64,000 nt of DNA from CAIKBL01 sp050247235 (GTDB lineage: Bacteria > Pseudomonadota > Gammaproteobacteria > Ga0077536): the NCBI GenBank assembly GCA_050247235.1, contig JBFWUN010000006.1:51870-115869 (forward strand). The letters are read 5' to 3'. The notes under the pieces were generated by a model. That model did no database searches. It was given only the letters and a program-made list of their open reading frames with translations, and was not told the DNA's origin. This document shows, piece by piece, positions 59,236-64,000 of the stretch; position 1 is the first letter of the stretch, and every line of letters starts with the position of its first letter. A program made the position numbers and the translations under genes.

Positions 59236-61707
59236 ATGACCGCGCCACGCTTCCCGATCGATGACGTCCTGCCCGAGGTGCTCGCGCACCTCGCGGTGCA
59301 CCCGCGCCTGGTGCTCGAAGCGCCGCCCGGTGCCGGTAAAACCACCCAGGTGCCACTCGCACTGCGGAACGCCGCCTGGTGCACGGGGCGCATCCTGATG
59401 CTCGAACCGCGCCGCATCGCGGCACGCGCCGCCGCGGCATACATGGCCGACTGCCTCGGCGACACGGTCGGTGGCGTCGTCGGTTACCGGATCCGCTTCG
59501 AACGCAAGGTGTCCGCCGCGACGCGCATCGAGATCGTCACCGAGGGGATCCTGACCCGCATGGTGCAGGACGATCCGACGCTCGACGGAATCTCCGCGAT
59601 ACTGTTCGACGAGTTTCACGAACGTCATCTCGCGAGCGATCTCGGGCTTGCACTCTGCCTCGACATCCAGGCCGGCCTGCGCCCCGATCTGCGGCTGGTG
59701 GTGATGTCGGCCACGCTCGAAGGCGAACGGCTCGCGCGTTTCCTCGACGCGCCGCGCGTCACCGCGGCGGGTCGCGGGCACCCGGTGACGGTCACGGCGC
59801 TGCCGGCCGTGCCACACGACACGCCGATGCTGCAGCTCCGGCGTGCAGTGACGACCGCGCTCGCGGAGACCGCGGGTGACGTACTGTGCTTCATGCCGGG
59901 CAAAGCCGAGATCGCGCGCGCCGCGCGCGTGCTGGGCGAGGTCGATGCGGAAATCGATGTGCTGCACGGTGAGCTGAACGTCGCTGACCAGGCGCGACTG
60001 CTGCAACCGGGACCGCGCCGACGCGTCATCCTCGCGACCAACGTGGCCGAGTCCAGCATCACCCTGCCCGGCGTGCACGCGGTGGTGGACACGGGACTCG
60101 CGCGGGAACCCTGCTTCGATCCCGTCAGCGGCATGAGCCGGCTGGAGACGGTGACCATCTCGCAGGCCTCCGCCACCCAGCGCGCGGGCCGCGCCGGGCG
60201 TGTCGCCCCGGGGCGCTGCTATCGCCTGTGGCCGGACAGCCGGCGGCTCGACCCGGCGACACGTCCGGAGATGCAGCGCGTCGACCTGGCGGGGTTGCTG
60301 CTCGAACTGAAGCTCTGGGGCCACGAAGCCCTGCGGTTCCTCGACCCCCCGCCCGCGGGTGCGCTCGCCCAGGCGCAGGACCTGCTCTGCGCGCTGGGCG
60401 CGCTGGACGAGGCCGGACACCCGACCGCGCACGGCCGCGCGCTGGCCGCGTTCGGCGCGCATCCGCGCCTGGCGTCCGCCATGCTGCGCGCGCCGGCCGC
60501 ATTGCAGGGGCTCGCGTGTGACGTGGCAGCGATCGTCGAAGGCCGTGATCCGCTGCGTGGCGATGCGCGCCGGAGCGACGCGCTCGCGCGTCGCGTGGAG
60601 GTGCTGGAGGCCTGGCGCGCGCGACGGCATGTCGGAGAGGACGTCGAGCGCGGCGCGCTCGTCGCGATCGAGCAGGCCGCGCAGCACTGGCGCCGACGCG
60701 TGCAGGCGCCCGTCGCCGACGCGCCGACGCCCCATGACGTGGGCCATGTGCTGGCGCTCGCCTACCCGGATCGCATCGGGCGCCAGGACCGCGCGAACCC
60801 GCGGCGCTACCCGTTGTCCGGCGGCCGCGGCGCGCAGCTGCTGCAGGACTCGGAACTTGTCGGATCACCCTGGCTCGCGATCGCGGACATCCGTCACGAC
60901 GCGCGCGATGCGCGCATCCTCCGCGCCGCGCCGCTCGATCCCGCGGTGCTCGACCAGGCATTCCCGGCCGCGTTCACCCGGGAACATACCCTGCGCTTCA
61001 ACCCGGATACCCGCGTGGTCGAGGCGCGCGAGACACGGCGGTTCTCGGCGATCGTGCTCGAAGATCGGCTGCTGCCCACGCCGCGCGACACGGCGGTCGC
61101 CGACATGCTGCTCGCGGGCATCGGAGACCTCGGCCTGGACTGCCTGCCATGGACGGACGCGCTGCGTGAATGGCAGGCGCGCGTGGCGTCCCTGCGTGCC
61201 TGGTGCCCCGAACTCAATTTACCGGCGCTCGACGACGCGACGTTGCGCGCCCACCTCGACGCGTGGCTGCGTCCGGCGCTCGAAGGTTGCCGCGCGGTCG
61301 CCGATCTCACGTCGCAGGCGCTCGCCGAGGCGCTCCACGCCCGGCTCGACTACGCCGCGCAGCGCGCGCTGGACGAACATGCCCCGCGCGAGATCACGGT
61401 CCCCAGCGGCCAGCGCCGCCGCCTGGAGTACACGGCCGGCGAGGCACCGGTGCTCGCGGTCAAGCTGCAGGAGATGTTCGGGCTCGGGGACACGCCGCGC
61501 ATCGCCAAGGGTCGCGTCCCGGTGTTGCTGCACCTGCTGTCCCCGCGCCAGACACCCATCCAGGTCACGCAGGATCTGCGCGGCTTCTGGGAACGCACCT
61601 ACCCGGACGTGAAGAAGGAGCTGAAGGGCCGCTACCCCAAGCATCCCTGGCCCGACGATCCCTGGACCGCCACGGCCACCCATCGCGCGAAGCCGCGCGG
61701 CACGTGA
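59236..61707 (+). CDS. hrpB: ATP-dependent helicase HrpB
   Basis: An 823-residue DEAH-family RNA helicase of the HrpB type. Walker A APPGAGKTT (29-37), the DEFH box in ILFDEFHERH (125-128), SAT in VVMSATLEG, and the helicase C motifs ATNVAESSIT and QRAGRAGRVAPG are all present. The C-terminal HrpB domain ends near RYPKHPWPDDPW, the usual signature. Full length. It starts 41 bases after the RES gene and is probably transcribed independently. Biological role in bacteria is not well defined. Confidence 0.94.
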   Translation: MTAPRFPIDDVLPEVLAHLAVHPRLVLEAPPGAGKTTQVPLALRNAAWCTGRILMLEPRRIAARAAAAYMADCLGDTVGGVVGYRIRFERKVSAATRIEIVTEGILTRMVQDDPTLDGISAILFDEFHERHLASDLGLALCLDIQAGLRPDLRLVVMSATLEGERLARFLDAPRVTAAGRGHPVTVTALPAVPHDTPMLQLRRAVTTALAETAGDVLCFMPGKAEIARAARVLGEVDAEIDVLHGELNVADQARLLQPGPRRRVILATNVAESSITLPGVHAVVDTGLAREPCFDPVSGMSRLETVTISQASATQRAGRAGRVAPGRCYRLWPDSRRLDPATRPEMQRVDLAGLLLELKLWGHEALRFLDPPPAGALAQAQDLLCALGALDEAGHPTAHGRALAAFGAHPRLASAMLRAPAALQGLACDVAAIVEGRDPLRGDARRSDALARRVEVLEAWRARRHVGEDVERGALVAIEQAAQHWRRRVQAPVADAPTPHDVGHVLALAYPDRIGRQDRANPRRYPLSGGRGAQLLQDSELVGSPWLAIADIRHDARDARILRAAPLDPAVLDQAFPAAFTREHTLRFNPDTRVVEARETRRFSAIVLEDRLLPTPRDTAVADMLLAGIGDLGLDCLPWTDALREWQARVASLRAWCPELNLPALDDATLRAHLDAWLRPALEGCRAVADLTSQALAEALHARLDYAAQRALDEHAPREITVPSGQRRRLEYTAGEAPVLAVKLQEMFGLGDTPRIAKGRVPVLLHLLSPRQTPIQVTQDLRGFWERTYPDVKKELKGRYPKHPWPDDPWTATATHRAKPRGT

Positions 61708-61714
61708 CCCGCGC

Positions 61715-62479
61715 TCAGCGGGACAACCGCGCCGCCAGTGCCTTCAGTGTCGCGATGCGTTCCGGACTCGACGGGTGGCTCGCGAGAAAGTCCCCGCCGC
61801 CGCCACCGGTACGTCGCCGCAGCGCTTCGTGCAGACGTACCGCGCCCTGCGGATCGAAACCCGCCTCCACGGCCCAGATGGTGCCGAGGTAGTCGGCTTC
61901 CCGTTCGTCATCGCGGCTGTACGCCGCATCGACCGCCTGCACGCTCAAGTCCGACAGCAGCGCGCCGCCCGGGATTCCGAGCCCACCCATGACGAGTTCG
62001 CCGATCGTGCCGAGCGCGCTGCCGGTGACGCCACGTCGCGCGGCGTCTTCGGCGTGATGCAGCTTGAGATGCGCAAGCTCATGCCCGAGCACCCCCGCAG
62101 CCGCGTGAAGGTCGTCCTGCAGCAATTCGAGCATCGCCAGGTTGATGCCGACCGTCGGCGTATTGTCCCCGGCGAGCCCGGCGAACGCGTTCGGCCACTT
62201 GCCAAGCACGATCACGAACTGCGCACGCGTCTCGGCGGCAGCGGCCAGCGCACCGTACGCGGCATAGAGCTGGCGCACCCGCGCGGTCGACAGCCGCGCG
62301 AGCACTGCGCCGCCAGGCAACGCGAGCCCGACGTCCGCGCCCGGTGCCCGGGCGAGCTGATCGACGCGCCACGCGTGCTCTGCCACGGCCGTGGTGGCCG
62401 CGATGAGCAGCGTCCCCCCGCACAGCAGACGATACAGGTGCCGGAGCACGCGGCACCTGCGCCGGTTCGGGCACCGCAT
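61715..62479 (-). CDS. M48 family metalloprotease
   Basis: A 254-residue exported peptidase. A signal peptide with a cysteine near its middle (RLLCGGTLLIAATTAVA, about 17-33) might be a lipobox variant. The zinc site is HELAHLKLHH (133-142) with the third ligand Glu in DEREADYLG. Similar periplasmic M48 peptidases (BepA/LoiP type) maintain the outer membrane. The ATG at 62479 lacks a strong ribosome site. Adjacent to, but in the same direction as, the LLM gene upstream. Confidence 0.87.
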   Translation of the reverse strand: MRCPNRRRCRVLRHLYRLLCGGTLLIAATTAVAEHAWRVDQLARAPGADVGLALPGGAVLARLSTARVRQLYAAYGALAAAAETRAQFVIVLGKWPNAFAGLAGDNTPTVGINLAMLELLQDDLHAAAGVLGHELAHLKLHHAEDAARRGVTGSALGTIGELVMGGLGIPGGALLSDLSVQAVDAAYSRDDEREADYLGTIWAVEAGFDPQGAVRLHEALRRRTGGGGGDFLASHPSSPERIATLKALAARLSR

Positions 62480-62486
62480 GTTCGCG

Positions 62487-63497
62487 TCAGCGGAACGCGG
62501 GGATGACTTCCTTGGCAAAGAGCTCGATGTGTTCGTCACTCCACGACGGATGCAGCCCCGGAGGCACTGCCCAGCTGTACCAGCGCGAGGTGCCGGTGGC
62601 CGCCACGTAATCCCTGATCATCTGCACGGCCGTGGCCGGTTCAACGATATGGAACCCCGCGGCTTCGAGCTCCGCGCGATCGGCCTTGACGGGCTTGAAG
62701 AACTCCATGCCCGCATCGGCGAACCATTTCGCGTAGCGGTTCAGCTGGTAGGCGAACGCGTCCTTCGCTTCGTGCCAGCGCTTGTCGGGGTCGCGCGCGC
62801 ACAGCAGCCACATGTAACCGCCCGCGATTTCGTGGTTCGCCGGATCCTTGCCTTCCTTGCGAAGCTGATCCCAGTACAGGTTCGCGAACGGGCTGATCGG
62901 ACCGGTGGCGATGTACCCGTAGCCCACCCGCGCCGCGCGCCGTACCGCGACGTTGCTGAACCCGGCGATCCACAGCTTGGGCGGCTGCTGAACCGGACGC
63001 GGAAACAGCTGGATATCACGGTAGGTGTAGTGTTGCCCCTCGAACGTGAAGCGCTCACCGGCGAACAGGCGCCGGATGATCTCGAGTCCTTCATCCATGC
63101 GCTTCGCGCGCTCTTTCGAATCGATGTTGAAGCCAGTGAACTCTTCCACGCGGTAGCCGACCCCGAGCCCGAGTTCCAGACGTCCGTTCGAGATCACGTC
63201 GAGCGTTGCGGCGTCCTCCGCCACCCGCACGGGGTCGTGCAGCGGCAGCAGGAGCACGCTGGTGCCGATGCGGATGCGCGTGGTGCGCGCCGCGATCGCG
63301 CAGCCGATCGCCAGCATCGACGGCGAATACGCGTCGTCGATGAAATGGTGTTCCGACAGCCAGACATCGTCGAAGCCGAGTTGTTCGGCCCGGACGATCT
63401 GGTCCAGGGTCGCAGCATAAACCTCCGCGTCGGTGCGTCTGGCGTGCGGCGGATTGCGGAAGTCGTACCACAGGCCGAAGGTAAGTCGATTGGTCAT
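62487..63497 (-). CDS. LLM class oxidoreductase 5
   Basis: A 336-residue luciferase-like protein with FGLWYDFRNPP, AEQLGFDDVWLSEHHFIDDAY, SNGRLELGLGVGYRVEEFTGF and PRPVQQPPKLWIAGFSNVAVRRAA. The EHHF motif again places it in the luciferase/F420 branch with a flavin-adjacent histidine. The start has GGGA six bases upstream. Followed by the M48 peptidase seven bases on. Substrate unknown. Confidence 0.88.
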   Translation of the reverse strand: MTNRLTFGLWYDFRNPPHARRTDAEVYAATLDQIVRAEQLGFDDVWLSEHHFIDDAYSPSMLAIGCAIAARTTRIRIGTSVLLLPLHDPVRVAEDAATLDVISNGRLELGLGVGYRVEEFTGFNIDSKERAKRMDEGLEIIRRLFAGERFTFEGQHYTYRDIQLFPRPVQQPPKLWIAGFSNVAVRRAARVGYGYIATGPISPFANLYWDQLRKEGKDPANHEIAGGYMWLLCARDPDKRWHEAKDAFAYQLNRYAKWFADAGMEFFKPVKADRAELEAAGFHIVEPATAVQMIRDYVAATGTSRWYSWAVPPGLHPSWSDEHIELFAKEVIPAFR

Positions 63498-63661
63498 GCG
63501 AAGTCCCGATGATGTTGATTGATGATTGCCGGTGGCATTCTATGTCCGATACCGATTGTTCGTCGCTTTTGCGGGTTCCCGCTGGCAGTTTGCGCCTCAA
63601 CTCAGAGGCTGATACGCCGTGCCGCCGCCCTTCGGCCGTGTCCGTCCTGCGCTTCCACTGC

Positions 63662-63681
63662 GCGGGCCATCCATGGCCCGC
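63662..63681. repeat. CCATCCATGG unit, copy A (palindromic)
   Basis: GCGGGCCAT and ATGGCCCGC are a perfect 9-bp inverted repeat separated by CC. Confidence 0.8.
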
Positions 63682-63695
63682 TCCGTTGCCGCGTC

Positions 63696-63724
63696 CGCTT
63701 CGCTATGCCATCCATGGCCCGCTC
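63696..63724 (+). repeat. CCATCCATGG unit, copy B
   Basis: A 29-base unit beginning CGCTTCGCTA and ending CCATCCATGGCCCGCTC. It matches the inverted copy at 63911-63939 at 27 of 29 positions. Confidence 0.85.
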
Positions 63725-63910
63725 ACGGCCGAGGCCGCTCCGGACGGACACGGCCGAAGGGCGCCCGGAGGTTCGTGGCTCCGTAAGCCGTAGGCCACGC
63801 TCCGTGCCGACGTCGTCAAGCCCGTCGTCAGTACTGCGCGTCTCACACACGGCGAGCACGGCGTCTCCTGCCGCCGGGTGTCCGGTCCGGTGCGAAGCGG
63901 CCTCGAGCGC

Positions 63911-63939
63911 GAGCGGGCCATGGATGGTTTAGCGAAGCG
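63911..63939 (-). repeat. CCATCCATGG unit, copy C (inverted)
   Basis: Reverse complement of copy B with two adjacent differences (AA instead of TG at unit positions 11-12). Confidence 0.85.
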
Positions 63940-63948
63940 CGAGGGCAG

Positions 63949-63976
63949 CCCGTCAGACCAGGGATGGTCTGACGGG
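63949..63976. repeat. 12-bp hairpin in repeat region
   Basis: CCCGTCAGACCA and its exact complement enclose GGGA. The hairpin centre CCAGGGATGG recalls the CCATCCATGG core in inverse orientation, so it may be a diverged member of the same family. Confidence 0.7.
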
Positions 63977-64000
63977 CGGAAGCGGCGCACCGGACCGGAC

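Larger units (their letters stand above)
63626..63763. repeat. 22-base perfect inverted repeat
   Basis: CGCCCTTCGGCCGTGTCCGT plus CC (63626-63647) is repeated exactly as its reverse complement at 63742-63763, enclosing copies A and B of the CCATCCATGG unit. Confidence 0.85.
63498..64000. repeat. Gene-free repeat region with CCATCCATGG-centred elements
   Basis: This 503-base end of the window has no supported gene. It holds a 22-base inverted repeat, three copies of a CCATCCATGGCCCGC unit (two direct, one inverted) and a 12-bp hairpin. The open frames across it on both strands are made by the repeats and I do not regard them as genes. The organisation resembles dispersed intergenic repeats of the REP type. 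The region continues beyond the window. Confidence 0.7.

Noticed and set aside
63662..63976. CRISPR array
   Set aside because: Units are few, unevenly spaced and in both orientations; no cas genes are present.
63602..63990. Two minus-strand open frames of 85 and 95 codons
   Set aside because: They are built from the inverted repeats; the same words appear in both translations.

Overview
The window comes from a GC-rich, gene-dense bacterial chromosome. The housekeeping genes point to a gammaproteobacterium: a YheS-type ABC-F ATPase, YgiQ, HrpB, TruC, oligopeptidase A and a TtpC-type TonB energy-transduction operon all resemble gammaproteobacterial versions. Five luciferase-like (LLM) oxidoreductases, two hydantoinase/carboxylase clusters, three amidase or hydrolase enzymes and several GSTs suggest an environmental, metabolically versatile lineage. 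I cannot name the genus. No rRNA, tRNA, CRISPR array or transposase was seen.

Layout. 1-2.8 kb: the end of yheS (cut by the window edge), a GST and a GAF-GGDEF diguanylate cyclase. 3-29 kb is a catabolic island. Two LLM oxidoreductases diverge from an acetone-carboxylase-like operon (alpha-gamma-beta), followed by a FAH-fold hydrolase and a zinc-free MDR reductase. Next come a MetX-like alpha/beta hydrolase, an EthD protein and a tiny SEC-C protein, then a third LLM enzyme divergent from an MBL hydrolase. Two small RRM proteins flank ygiQ. A second cluster follows: amidase, HyuA, HyuA, HyuB and a threonine aldolase.

29-39.5 kb: a DUF1488 protein, a DCC-lipase-maturation-factor fusion translationally coupled to a short MgtE-like protein, a GNAT, a GST/LLM pair, a DUF3047 protein, an acyl-CoA synthetase, an MFS transporter and a PH-domain membrane protein. 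39.5-47.1 kb (minus strand): a seven-gene unit DUF3450-TtpC-ExbB-ExbD-TonB-TPR plus a TonB-dependent receptor, which together would energise uptake through that receptor. 47.3-55.9 kb: an Lrp/AsnC regulator divergent from leuA with a palindrome between them, then prlC, an SLC13 permease, an amidase and a small membrane protein.

56-64 kb: truC, a 640-base stretch with no convincing gene, a small unknown gene, an Xre/RES toxin-antitoxin pair, hrpB, an M48 peptidase and a fifth LLM enzyme. The last 500 bases hold no gene but carry a family of inverted and direct repeats around a CCATCCATGG core. Strong perfect hairpins mark several gene ends.
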